From: Lewinellaceae bacterium
Lineage (GTDB): Bacteria > Bacteroidota > Bacteroidia > Chitinophagales > Saprospiraceae
Length of the DNA: 64,000 nt
Reading direction: 5' to 3'
Assembly: GCA_020636025.1 (NCBI GenBank)
Contig: JACJYQ010000005.1
Location: 310,001 to 374,000, forward strand
The notes beneath the pieces were generated by a model. That model had not been told where the DNA came from. It ran no database searches and worked only from the letters and a program-made list of their open reading frames with translations. Positions 50,922 through 59,745 of this stretch are shown here, one piece after another (position 1 is the stretch's first letter; each line of letters begins with the position of its first letter). A program made the position numbers and the translations under genes.

Positions 50922-51152
50922 TTAATCCCTTATTCTTGTATCAGCCCAAATCCGCCACCCCCGATACAATCCATATACAACAAGCATAATGGCAAAAATG
51001 TCGCGAAAATCTGTGGGCATGGCGCTCAAAAAAGATTTGTCCGCCAACAACCAGGTACCTAATACCAGATAGAAAAGCGTCATGGCAAATCCAACAAACA
51101 ACATTGGACTTCTGAAACTCAGTTTTTTCCGGATCCTTTTATCAGTTGACAT
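50922..51152 (-). CDS. Small two-helix membrane protein
   Basis: 76 residues with a basic N-terminus (MSTDKRIRKKLSFRSP) and two hydrophobic helices (MLFVGFAMTLFYLVLGTWLL and FRDIFAIMLVVYGLYRGWRI). The family is not named. It lies 13 nt upstream of the PstS-like lipoprotein gene, so it is surely in the same operon. Its size and layout resemble short inner-membrane proteins found in exb/TonB-linked Bacteroidota operons, but that is only a comparison of shape. Confidence 0.7.
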   Translation of the reverse strand: MSTDKRIRKKLSFRSPMLFVGFAMTLFYLVLGTWLLADKSFLSAMPTDFRDIFAIMLVVYGLYRGWRIWADTRIRD

Positions 51153-51319
51153 AATCTGGCAGGTCTGAAATGGTTTGAGAAATTTGACCCTTAAGCTGTA
51201 GAAACAAACTTTTCAGGCAAAACTTACTTTTTCAACAGTCATTCTGCCATGAAAGATGCAAATTTCGGTAGAAATGGTGGGAAAGCGTAATGACTAGTGT
51301 TGATTTTTCGGCAGTTCAC

Positions 51320-51362
51320 AAAAAAGAAATGCTCCCATACGTGATTTACATAAGGGAGCATT
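51320..51362 (-). terminator. Intrinsic terminator of the M1 aminopeptidase gene
   Basis: On the minus strand a 9-bp stem AATGCTCCC / GGGAGCATT (51354-51362 / 51328-51336) is followed by TCTTTTTT. It lies 37 nt past the stop codon at 51399. Confidence 0.75.
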
Positions 51363-51398
51363 CAAAATATCAGGCTTTAGCCCGTTCATCAATCAATA

Positions 51399-54038
51399 TC
51401 AAAAGCCATCATAATACTGCTTCAACATTGGATCGGTTTCATGATCCCGAATTTCCTGCAATGTCTTTTCCAATTCGCTTACTTCTGCTGCCATCCCTTT
51501 TCCACGCTGGGCATTCCGGATATCGGCAATACATTTTGTCGCGGCAAAACGCCTCCACTCACTGTTTTTCTCATTCATCGCGATGGATTTTATTTTGGCA
51601 ACTGCTGTTTTCAAAACCTCCTGATCATCCAGACCGATCAAAAAACTCTGGTAATTTTGAAAGAATGGAAAACAGGGAAACCCATCCACAGTCTCCAGTT
51701 TTTTATCAAAATACGGAAGTTTATCCATGGATGGCTCTTCGGCATAAAGCGTAGTTAATATCTGAATAAAGGCATCACTGTCATCTTCTTCCAGAATCTT
51801 TGCTTTTTCAATCGCTGCTGAAGGGTTGGTTCTGTATAGTGAGGTAATGCTGGCATTAACTACACTATATGCCTGGTCGGAACCAAGTCCTTTTTCATAA
51901 ATGGGCACATATTTGGGATCTTCAAGTTCACCCAACATACTGATGCAAGTTGCACGCACATGGTGGTCCGGATCATTAGATGCCATTTTTTCAATGGCGG
52001 CAATATCCGCTTCATTATAATCCAACCCTGATGATAGAGCACGCTGGCGAATTTCAGCAGAGGGATCTTTAAATGCTTCACGGATTATGTCATTAGCCAA
52101 ATCGCTTGATTCATTCATAAAATAATCAAGCGCATCCCAACGATCCCGAAACTCAGGAGCGTGGCGATATTGAAATGCCCATTCTTGCTCGCTGTGATTG
52201 TCTGTCCTTCTACACAATAGGGTTTTGGTGGCATCTACATTGATCAGGGCCGGCTTTTCATTAAGCGGGAACTGGAAACTCTGAGTCCGCATGGTCATCC
52301 GTATTTGTTGGCGGCTTGACTTGCCATTTTCATCATAAATATCCACCAGCATTGGAAGATCGAAAACATGGGGAGTTTCATCACCAACCTGGTTTTGGAC
52401 TATGTAAACAGTGGCCACCTTGGCCGTTTCATCCCAATTGTAAGAAATGGTCAAATCGGGATGTCCACTGGCAAAAAACCATTGATTGAAAAACCAGTTG
52501 AGGTCACGACCAGTCACCTCTTCAAAAGCCAGGCGCAGTTCATCAGCTTCCACCTCTGAGTACTCGTTCTTTTTGAGGTAGTAATTCAGACCGGCAAAAA
52601 AGGCATCATCGCCCAATTCCTGGCGCAACATGTGCAATATGCAGCCTCCTTTATTGTAGGAATGTGAATCGAACATGTCTTCCTTATCACCATACCCAAA
52701 ATGTATAAGCGGGTGCCCGCCATCTCCTGCAGACTGGAAATAGCCTTCCTGTTCATTCAACAAGTGAAAATCGGCGGTTTCTTTACCGTGTTTGTTTTCC
52801 AGCCAGAGGTATTCCGAGTAATTGGCAAAACCTTCATTCAGCGTCAGATTTGCCCAGCTTTCCGTAGTTACCAAATCACCAAACCAATGGTGGAACATTT
52901 CGTGGGCGACCACCAGTTCGTTGGTTTGGCCATCATCCATCAGTTCCCTTTTGGTTTTCTGCATGAATTCCCCAAAAATGACTGCCGTAGTATTTTCCAT
53001 GGCCCCGCTCACATAATCGCGAACGATCACCTGAGAAAACTTTGGCCAGGGATATGGATAATTCAGTTTGTTGGAAAAAAACTCCAGCATTTCTGTGGTG
53101 TACGGATAGATGGCCCGGGCATCGGGCTCATATGTTGGCTCTACATAATAATCCACATCAATTCCACGCCATTTGTCCTTTACCACGGCAAATTCACCAA
53201 TGGCCATCATAAACAGGTATGGCGCGTGGGGTTTGTCCATTTTCCAGTAATCAGTACGAGTTCCATCGGCGTTTTTAGTGGAGGAAACGAGCACTCCATT
53301 CGACAGTGTTTTAAATTTGTCTTCCACCGTGATATACATCTCCTGAGTGCAACGCTCATTGGGTTTGTCAATAGTAGGCATCCAGCAGGAATTGTTTTCT
53401 GTTTCACCCTGTGTCCATATTTGTTTGGGCTTTTTGGCATCCGTACCATCAGCGTTTATAAAAAACAAGCCACGATCACTGGTTATGGCTGAGGAGCCCC
53501 CCACTGTTCGTTCATACGGTTTTGCGGTGTACTCAATATTTAGCTTAAACTCGTCCTTACGTGTATACTTTTTACCTAGTCGAACTACCAACTTTTCATT
53601 GTTGTAATCATACGGCAGCTGTGTGTTACTGCCTTCCAGGGTTACTGACTTTATGTCAAAGTTTTTGGCGTCGAGGGTTACCTCATTTGTTTCGTAAAAC
53701 CAGGGACGCATGGTTAGGGTAACTTTCCCATTTGCTCGTTTTTGGTCCCAGTCGAATGAAATCGCCACTTTGCTGTGAATCAAATCCACCTCCTTCGTAT
53801 GTGAAGGATTGTAAGGAAGCAATGAATCGCTGTTAATGGCTTTTGGCTCCTCAAAATCGTAGATAATTGGGTTGGTTTCAGAGATATCATCTCCGGTAAC
53901 CGGCTTTCCGATTGTATCCCAGGCAACAGGCTCCTCTGGAGGAGTAGGAATGGCGGTGATTTTTGGGGCGGATTTATGTGTACAGGCAAATACAAGGGTT
54001 AGGGCGGCAATAAGGGCCGAACTGAATAAATTTCTCAT
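51399..54038 (-). CDS. M1 family zinc aminopeptidase, lipoprotein
   Basis: 879 residues. Lipobox LVFAC with Cys19, so it is anchored outside the cytoplasm. Gluzincin active site: HEMFHH at 379-384 (zinc ligands His379 and His383, general base Glu380) and the third ligand Glu402 in LNEGF. The substrate motif VSGAMENTTAV precedes it, as in all M1 peptidases. The C-terminal third (about 620-870) is a helical HEAT-like solenoid (DPDHHVRATCISMLGELEDP). It removes N-terminal residues from peptides, probably feeding uptake of amino acids. A -7 element at 54169-54176 and a terminator at 51320-51362 mark it as a single-gene transcript. Confidence 0.94.
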   Translation of the reverse strand: MRNLFSSALIAALTLVFACTHKSAPKITAIPTPPEEPVAWDTIGKPVTGDDISETNPIIYDFEEPKAINSDSLLPYNPSHTKEVDLIHSKVAISFDWDQKRANGKVTLTMRPWFYETNEVTLDAKNFDIKSVTLEGSNTQLPYDYNNEKLVVRLGKKYTRKDEFKLNIEYTAKPYERTVGGSSAITSDRGLFFINADGTDAKKPKQIWTQGETENNSCWMPTIDKPNERCTQEMYITVEDKFKTLSNGVLVSSTKNADGTRTDYWKMDKPHAPYLFMMAIGEFAVVKDKWRGIDVDYYVEPTYEPDARAIYPYTTEMLEFFSNKLNYPYPWPKFSQVIVRDYVSGAMENTTAVIFGEFMQKTKRELMDDGQTNELVVAHEMFHHWFGDLVTTESWANLTLNEGFANYSEYLWLENKHGKETADFHLLNEQEGYFQSAGDGGHPLIHFGYGDKEDMFDSHSYNKGGCILHMLRQELGDDAFFAGLNYYLKKNEYSEVEADELRLAFEEVTGRDLNWFFNQWFFASGHPDLTISYNWDETAKVATVYIVQNQVGDETPHVFDLPMLVDIYDENGKSSRQQIRMTMRTQSFQFPLNEKPALINVDATKTLLCRRTDNHSEQEWAFQYRHAPEFRDRWDALDYFMNESSDLANDIIREAFKDPSAEIRQRALSSGLDYNEADIAAIEKMASNDPDHHVRATCISMLGELEDPKYVPIYEKGLGSDQAYSVVNASITSLYRTNPSAAIEKAKILEEDDSDAFIQILTTLYAEEPSMDKLPYFDKKLETVDGFPCFPFFQNYQSFLIGLDDQEVLKTAVAKIKSIAMNEKNSEWRRFAATKCIADIRNAQRGKGMAAEVSELEKTLQEIRDHETDPMLKQYYDGF

Positions 54039-54168
54039 TAAATGTTCCGTATGAAAATGTGGTAAGAGAGCATGTTTTGAACACAGCTGATCAACTAAAA
54101 AGTGCTTAGATCAATCTGCATAATTCAATGATCCGTAATAATCTGTGCTTAATAACGGCAAATAATGT

Positions 54169-54176
54169 GCAAAGTT
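54169..54176 (-). promoter_or_regulatory. Putative -7 element (TAACTTTG) of the aminopeptidase gene
   Basis: Plus strand CAAAGTTA, an exact TAnnTTTG match about 130 nt before the start at 54038, in the divergent region with mscS. No -33 partner. Confidence 0.4.
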
Positions 54177-54253
54177 ATCCCCACTTTACGACTTTTGCGG
54201 GGTTTTCGCCCAAATGCATCAAAAATGCAATTCAGTAACTCAATTGGATAACT

Positions 54254-55063
54254 GTGGAGACAAATAAATACATCGAGAAGGCCATCGATTTCTGTATAAC
54301 TTTTGGTCCCAAAATACTGCTGGCTTCACTCATCCTGGTGCTGGGTTGGTGGCTGATAAAACGCATCACCCGCGGACTAAGTAACTTTTTAGGGACAAAA
54401 AAAGTAGATGAACTGCTCAAGCCATTCATCATTTCATTCACAGATACAGCCCTCAAAATCCTGCTGTTGTTTATGGTAGCCAGCACCATTGGGCTGGAAA
54501 CCACTTCTTTCATAGCCATCTTTTCCGCCATTGCCTTTTCCATTGGTCTGGCTTTACAAGGCAGTTTGGGTAATTTTGCCAGCGGCATTCTGATCCTGAT
54601 GTTTAAACCCTTCAAACTCGGTGACTGGCTCACGGTGGAAGGATTTACCGGTGAAGTAGTGGAAATTCACATTTTCAATACTACTTTACGTACATATTCG
54701 GGTAAATTGATCATCATTCCCAACGGACGGATAACAGAAAACCCGGTTGTAAATATGGTAGGCGAAAGCGAGGTAGAGGTGGAAGCGACCTTGTTGGTTA
54801 ACAGCAATACCTCTTTGCAAAAACTTAGAGAGGTTGTTGCAGAAGTAGCCAACAGTTGTCCCTTCGCAATCCCCGAAAAAGAGCCGGAAGTAAAAATCCT
54901 GGGAATTTCCAGGGATGATATAAAAGTGGAAGTGGCCGTATTGGCGCTTGGAAAAGACAATGAAGAGGCTACTTTTTATCTATATGAAGCCCTTGGCGAG
55001 GCATTCAGAAAAGCAGGCATTGAACTGGCGAAAGAACGCAGACGAGAGGCATTAGAATCCTAA
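54254..55063 (+). CDS. Small-conductance mechanosensitive channel, MscS family
   Basis: 269 residues, starting at GTG (54254). Three transmembrane helices lie within residues 10-100 (IDFCITFGPKILLASLILVL, FIISFTDTALKILLLFMVAS). TM3 carries the Gly/Ala pore-lining pattern (AIAFSIGLALQGSLGNFASG) and leads into the MscS beta domain (FKLGDWLTVEGFTGEVVEIH, TLRTYSGKLIIIPNGRITEN). The C-terminal vestibule domain follows to the end. It opens under membrane tension to release solutes after hypo-osmotic shock. The gene is 4 nt upstream of obg, so the two are cotranscribed. Confidence 0.94.
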   Translation: METNKYIEKAIDFCITFGPKILLASLILVLGWWLIKRITRGLSNFLGTKKVDELLKPFIISFTDTALKILLLFMVASTIGLETTSFIAIFSAIAFSIGLALQGSLGNFASGILILMFKPFKLGDWLTVEGFTGEVVEIHIFNTTLRTYSGKLIIIPNGRITENPVVNMVGESEVEVEATLLVNSNTSLQKLREVVAEVANSCPFAIPEKEPEVKILGISRDDIKVEVAVLALGKDNEEATFYLYEALGEAFRKAGIELAKERRREALES

Positions 55064-55067
55064 ACGC

Positions 55068-56066
55068 ATGGCAGAACAAAACTTTGTTGATTACGTAAAA
55101 ATCTTGTTCCGGTCGGGAAAAGGCGGTTCAGGCAGTGTACATTTCTATCGGGGAGCAGGAGTGCCCAAAGGCGGACCGGATGGCGGTGACGGCGGAAGAG
55201 GAGGAAATATCATCCTGAAAGCTGATCCGCAGGAATGGACACTACTGACTTTGAAATTTACCCGGCATTTGTATGCTGAAAACGGACAAGGCGGTAGTGG
55301 TGGACTAAAATCGGGTTCCGATGGCCGGGATGTGATCGTAAAGGTGCCGTTAGGCACCGTAGCCCGCGATGCCGAAACCGGAGAGGTGCTAACTGAAATC
55401 ACCGAGCCCGATGAAGAAAAAATACTTTTTCCCGGTGGACGAGGTGGTAAAGGAAATGCCTTTTTCAAAGGTCCGACTCACCAGTCACCCAAATACGCCC
55501 AGCCCGGAGAAGAAGGCATAGAACAATGGGTGGTGCTGGAACTCAAAGTACTGGCAGATGTGGGCCTGGTTGGTTTCCCAAACGCCGGCAAAAGTACTTT
55601 GTTAAGTTCCGTTTCAGCGGCCAAGCCAAAAATTGGTGATTATCCATTCACCACTCTTGTCCCGCAACTGGGCATCGTGCAGGTGCGCGACAACCACACG
55701 TTCATCATGGCCGATATTCCTGGCATCATTGAAGGGGCACATGAAGGTCGCGGACTCGGCCACCGTTTTTTGCGGCATATTGAACGCAACTCAATTCTGT
55801 TGTTCATGGTTCCAGCCGATACCGACAGAAGCATACAAGAGGAATACGACATTCTGGTAAACGAACTACAGAAATTCAATCCTGACCTGCTCGACAAACC
55901 CAGGATGCTGGCCATCAGCAAGTGCGACCTGATTGATGACGACCTCGAGGCCATGCTAAGGCCAACCCTGCCAAAAGGAGTTCCGGCTATTTTCATGTCG
56001 GCGGTTACTACCAAAAATTTGCAGAAGCTGAAGGATGAGCTTTGGAAGGTGTTGAATGCGGAGTGA
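55068..56066 (+). CDS. obgE: Obg family GTPase
   Basis: 332-residue essential GTPase involved in 50S ribosome maturation and stress control. Residues 1-160 form the glycine-rich Obg fold (SGKGGSGSVHFYRGAGVPKG, GGDGGRGGNIIL). From about 160 comes the G domain with G1 VGFPNAGKST, G2/switch GDYPFTTLVPQLG, G3 DIPGII, G4 SKCD and G5 MSAVT. The C-terminal OCT domain is absent, as in many Bacteroidota. The last five codons (Val-Leu-Asn-Ala-Glu) and the TGA are an exact copy of a word in the array that follows (56049-56066). Repeat expansion has therefore reached into the coding sequence, or began from it. Confidence 0.95.
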   Translation: MAEQNFVDYVKILFRSGKGGSGSVHFYRGAGVPKGGPDGGDGGRGGNIILKADPQEWTLLTLKFTRHLYAENGQGGSGGLKSGSDGRDVIVKVPLGTVARDAETGEVLTEITEPDEEKILFPGGRGGKGNAFFKGPTHQSPKYAQPGEEGIEQWVVLELKVLADVGLVGFPNAGKSTLLSSVSAAKPKIGDYPFTTLVPQLGIVQVRDNHTFIMADIPGIIEGAHEGRGLGHRFLRHIERNSILLFMVPADTDRSIQEEYDILVNELQKFNPDLLDKPRMLAISKCDLIDDDLEAMLRPTLPKGVPAIFMSAVTTKNLQKLKDELWKVLNAE

Positions 56067-56172
56067 GGAGTGTTAAGTGCGGAATGCGGAGTGCGGAGTG
56101 CGGAATGCGGAGTGTTGAATGCGGGGTGAGGAAGTCCATCTATTCCACACTCCGCACTCAACACTCCGCACT
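56049..56172. repeat. Palindromic word array, locus g (GAATGCGGAGTG words)
   Basis: GTGCGGA/GAATGCGGA/GTGTTGAATGCGG words run from the last obg codons to about 56130. The mirrored arm at 56148-56172 pairs with 56104-56128 at 22 of 25 positions. The spacer is about 19 nt. A separate terminator follows for the facing gene. Confidence 0.93.
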
Positions 56173-56210
56173 AAAAAAGCCCTCGCTCCAACTATTTTGG
56201 AACGAGGGCT
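56173..56210 (-). terminator. Intrinsic terminator of the small gene at 56239-56469
   Basis: 13-bp stem with one mismatch (56178-56190 / 56198-56210, core GCCCTCG / CGAGGGC), followed on the minus strand by a six-T run (56178-56173). Confidence 0.85.
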
Positions 56211-56238
56211 GTGTAAACTAAGTATGGTAGGAAGTTGA

Positions 56239-56469
56239 TCAGGTTAGCATCGCAGTCCGTGAACTGTAGTTCAGGATATTGCTAACCGTATTTTTTGAAG
56301 GGTTAAAAAGGGCTTTTGGCAATTGAGATTTTGCCTGCTGCATGTTTTGGAACTCTTCATGGAGGAATTCGTCTTCCTCTATCATGTTGGCCATTTCAAT
56401 GGCTTCGCAAGCCGGCATTTCATGGTATAAATACTTAACCAGAGGTTGATATGTGTAAGTTTCTTCCAT
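56239..56469 (-). CDS. Small conserved-looking hypothetical protein
   Basis: 76 residues, soluble and acidic, probably helical. The N-terminus (YTYQPLVKYLYHEMPACEAI, EMANMIEEDEFLHEEFQNM) looks like the membrane-proximal cytoplasmic part of anti-sigma-like or zinc-finger-less regulatory peptides. The C-terminal motif LPKALFNPSKNTVSNILNYS is of a kind I recall from short Bacteroidota proteins of unknown function. It is a single gene with its own terminator, facing obg. It ends with a short hydrophilic tail. No function is proposed. Confidence 0.7.
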   Translation of the reverse strand: MEETYTYQPLVKYLYHEMPACEAIEMANMIEEDEFLHEEFQNMQQAKSQLPKALFNPSKNTVSNILNYSSRTAMLT

Positions 56470-56623
56470 AGGCTGAAGGCCAAAATTTGTTTAATGATTT
56501 GGTGAATTATATTCTGCCGCTAGAACACTTTCAGAGGCTTCAATATTGCATTTTCATGTAAAAAAATTCAGACTTTAACAATAATTTTTTCGGGTTCGGC
56601 AAAATTATTATTTGCACACCGGT

Positions 56624-58975
56624 TTAATTCAATATCACAATTTTTGTAATGATGGCATCGGGCGACTCAAAGGTTGCCTGACTGGTTGCAAAAATCAGGT
56701 AAACACCGGAAGCCACTCTCCTGCCCAGATAATCCCTGCCATCCCAAACAGCCTGGCCTCCCAGCGACTTTCCTTCGTAGACAAGATTACCGGCAGCGTC
56801 GGTTATTTTTACATTAGCGTCCCGCGCCAATCCTTTAATCGCTATCGGGCCGTCATAGCCCGGTTGCACAGGATTCGGGTACGCATACGCCGTTTTGCGA
56901 TTCACCTTGCCGCCTTCTGTGGCTTCTCCTCTAAGGGACAATACTCCTTTCTCAGTGCCAATCCACACTTCTCCATTATTGGGATTTATCTCAATATCCG
57001 TTATGGCATTGTCGAACAAGGGGCTATTCGTGTCGGTGAAATTGGCTTCCTGGGTAAGCCCGTCTGCCGATTGAACGAAAATGCCGTTTGTTGTTCCAAA
57101 CCATTTTCTGTTAGCGCCATCAATGGCAATCGATCTTACATCCTCGGTTTCGAGTAAATACCCATTGAACCCATCGACCGTAACAATTCTCCGACGACCA
57201 ACGCAGGGGTTATCTACTGAAAAAACATTGCTTCCGCATTCAAAACTTATGGCTCCCTGCTGGGTACCTACCCACACATCGCCGTCGAGATCTACTGCAA
57301 GGCAGTTTATGGTGTTTGTCGGTAATACGCTGTTGGCGGTAGTAAAAATCTTGTACCGATCGTCAGATGGGCTGTCGATATCGGCGCCACTGTCATACAC
57401 CATTACACCGGCATTGAATGCCAAAACAAACCATTTGTAGCCTGCCTGATCCACCACCACCTGCAACACATTGCTGGCGGGTGCAGCCGTGAAATTAGCC
57501 CAGGTGTGATCGGCCTTCAACACGGCAATTGGCGCTTTGGAGCTATAATTACTGATCCACAGGTTGTTTTCGGAGTCGAATGCCAATCCACCAATGGCTG
57601 TTCTGGTTTCACCGGCCAAGCCTGCATCTTCCAGAATTGAATTATCCTTTGTATAGCAATTGGCACTGTCACCTGGAATGGTGGCCTCTACCAAGCCTCC
57701 AACAAAACTGCCTGAATAAAACTTGTCTGATTCTTCCGGATGCGCCACTACGCGCCACATATCCTTATCGCAATCAGATGGTTTAATCTCGGGATTTGTT
57801 TCTCCCCAGAACCTGTCCCATTTTTCATTATCGTAAATGTAAATTCCAGATCGGAATTCATACAGTGGCGAAAGGTTTGAATTAATGCCTGGAGTGGCCA
57901 TGTAAACCTTTTCATTGCTAATGGAAATATCCGTAACAATATGTTGGTATGGAGAATTGAAGGAGAATTTGTCGCATTGACCCAAATTAAGGTCAAAGTA
58001 TCTGAACTGATCCTCCTTGTCCGCAAACCAGAATTTTTTTGATCCCATTTCAATTCCATACAAGGGAAATTCTGCCTGACAGGGATAGTGTATTTCATTT
58101 CGGTTGCCATCAGTATCCGAGTATTCTACTGTACCCAATCCAAAGTTATTTTCATTGCTCCAGCCTACCAGGAGCCCTGCCCCCTCCGCGGTTATGTATT
58201 TGACTGTACGATTTTGCTGACTAACCTTTTCTGTGAGATTTGTACCGTCAAACTCTTGAAGTGTATTACCAATGCTGAACATAAGTTTGCCATTCCAGGG
58301 GCAAATTGGACCATAAGCTTCTCCGGTTGGGAAACCCTCCAAAGCGCCCATCATGTGCCAGCGGCTGAAATCAGCCGGATTGGCATCGTTTTGCGGGAGC
58401 CTGAACAAACCTTCATCGGTAGCGGCCCAGAGATATCCGCCATATTGAGCAACCGAGTTCACCGCCAGGTTGGTAAAAACGGTATATTCAGCTTCTGCTG
58501 TTTCCAGGTCAAATTTTAAAATACCAAACCCACAGGCGAAATAGGCGATGTTCTGATCAAAGAACACGTCATATATCCGCTTGTCACCAATTACATTCTG
58601 GTTCTTCTTGATAAATGGCAGGTTCAAAACCGAGCCATCTGCAGGATAATAAAGATCGAGATTAAAATTGGTGTATGAAATCAGCAGCACCTTGGCACTT
58701 TCATTATAGCGGATCAGGTTGATACCCACATCACTTAGTCCTTCAACTTTGGTTATGTAATTGGCGGTTCTGTCCAGTTTGTCTATTTCTACAACGGCCC
58801 ATTCTGTCGCGAAATACACCTTGTCGGTACTCTGCGTGACATAAGTTGATCTTTGCCAGGGCAAATGTTGTCTCCATTCACCGATTTTCAAAGGCGGAAA
58901 AATGGTATCCTGCGCCTGCGCGGTGGTACCAATAGTTAAACAAAATACGAAGGAAATTAAGGCAAAAAGACGCAT
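56624..58975 (-). CDS. porZ: Type IX secretion protein PorZ
   Basis: 783 residues. Signal peptide 1-21 (ends AQAQ). Two beta-propeller domains with blade phrases such as YVTQSTDKVYFATEWAVVEI, GYLWAATDEGLFRLPQND, NCLAVDLDGDVWVGTQQGAI and DIEINPNNGEVWIGTEKGVL. The opening PLKIGEWRQHLPWQRSTYV is the PorZ N-terminal signature. The C-terminus (AYPNPVQPGYDGPIAIKGLA... ITKIVILN) is itself a type A sorting domain. PorZ sits on the cell surface in the attachment complex and helps deliver A-type lipopolysaccharide to cargo. PorQ of the same complex is at 16898-17965. It is divergent from rnhB across a region holding a perfect 14-bp palindrome. Confidence 0.9.
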   Translation of the reverse strand: MRLFALISFVFCLTIGTTAQAQDTIFPPLKIGEWRQHLPWQRSTYVTQSTDKVYFATEWAVVEIDKLDRTANYITKVEGLSDVGINLIRYNESAKVLLISYTNFNLDLYYPADGSVLNLPFIKKNQNVIGDKRIYDVFFDQNIAYFACGFGILKFDLETAEAEYTVFTNLAVNSVAQYGGYLWAATDEGLFRLPQNDANPADFSRWHMMGALEGFPTGEAYGPICPWNGKLMFSIGNTLQEFDGTNLTEKVSQQNRTVKYITAEGAGLLVGWSNENNFGLGTVEYSDTDGNRNEIHYPCQAEFPLYGIEMGSKKFWFADKEDQFRYFDLNLGQCDKFSFNSPYQHIVTDISISNEKVYMATPGINSNLSPLYEFRSGIYIYDNEKWDRFWGETNPEIKPSDCDKDMWRVVAHPEESDKFYSGSFVGGLVEATIPGDSANCYTKDNSILEDAGLAGETRTAIGGLAFDSENNLWISNYSSKAPIAVLKADHTWANFTAAPASNVLQVVVDQAGYKWFVLAFNAGVMVYDSGADIDSPSDDRYKIFTTANSVLPTNTINCLAVDLDGDVWVGTQQGAISFECGSNVFSVDNPCVGRRRIVTVDGFNGYLLETEDVRSIAIDGANRKWFGTTNGIFVQSADGLTQEANFTDTNSPLFDNAITDIEINPNNGEVWIGTEKGVLSLRGEATEGGKVNRKTAYAYPNPVQPGYDGPIAIKGLARDANVKITDAAGNLVYEGKSLGGQAVWDGRDYLGRRVASGVYLIFATSQATFESPDAIITKIVILN

Positions 58976-59010
58976 GACACGTATCCGGTTGGTTTAGCTG
59001 AATGAATGGT

Positions 59011-59024
59011 GCAATGTACATTGC
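59011..59024. promoter_or_regulatory. Perfect 14-bp palindrome GCAATGTACATTGC between porZ and rnhB
   Basis: Central to the 134-nt divergent region, so it could be an operator. Each half also contains a near match to the -7 consensus (TACATTG), so it may simply be two back-to-back promoters. Confidence 0.4.
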
Positions 59025-59109
59025 TCGGGTTGCCCATCCCAAAAAAACAACTGTATCTTGGTCCTGGTTTTGAGTCAACCGTAAAAGAAAGCAAGAATTT
59101 AAATAGTGC

Positions 59110-59715
59110 ATGGCCCTATTACCATTCCATAATGCGCACCTCAGGGAAGCCGGTTGTGATGAAGCCGGGAGAGGGTGCCTGGCCGGACCGGTTTTTGCAG
59201 CAGCAGTTATACTCCCCAGGGAGTTTGAACACCCCTGGCTCGACGATTCCAAGAAATTGTCGGAGAACAAACGAAACGAATTACGCCAGGTGATTGAAAA
59301 AGAAGCTTTGGCCTGGGCGGTTGGAATAGTAGATGCCGAAGAAATCGATAAGATAAATATACTAAAGGCATCATTTTTTGCTATGCATCGTGCGATAGAT
59401 GCCCTTTCTTTACGCCCGGAATTCCTGCTGATCGATGGCAACCGTTTTTACCCTTATCCAGATACACCACACGACTGCATTATAAAAGGGGATGGTAAAT
59501 ATGCGTCTATTGCTGCCGCCTCAGTACTGGCCAAAACATTTCGCGACGAAGCCATGGAGCTGAATCACCAGAAATACCCATTTTACAACTGGAAAGAAAA
59601 CAAGGGCTACCCAACCCTCGAACACCGGGAGGCCATTCGTCAACACGGCATTTCTCCTCTACACCGGCGGAGCTTTCAATTGCTGCCGGAAAATGAACAA
59701 CTAAGCTTATTCTGA
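59110..59715 (+). CDS. rnhB: Ribonuclease HII
   Basis: 201 residues. It removes RNA from RNA-DNA hybrids and single ribonucleotides from DNA. Catalytic acidic residues are visible: Asp17-Glu18 in GCDEAGRGCLAGPV, Asp109 in LLIDGNRF and Asp146 in AKTFRDEAM. Other marks are LDDSKKLSENKR, KGDGKYASIAAASVLAK and the substrate-side motif NKGYPTLEHREAI. Length is normal. The ATG at 59110 places the catalytic Asp at the usual distance from the N-terminus. It may be cotranscribed with the following GyrI-like gene (30-nt gap). Confidence 0.95.
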   Translation: MALLPFHNAHLREAGCDEAGRGCLAGPVFAAAVILPREFEHPWLDDSKKLSENKRNELRQVIEKEALAWAVGIVDAEEIDKINILKASFFAMHRAIDALSLRPEFLLIDGNRFYPYPDTPHDCIIKGDGKYASIAAASVLAKTFRDEAMELNHQKYPFYNWKENKGYPTLEHREAIRQHGISPLHRRSFQLLPENEQLSLF

Positions 59716-59745
59716 TCAACAACCTACACCATATAGATTCAAATT

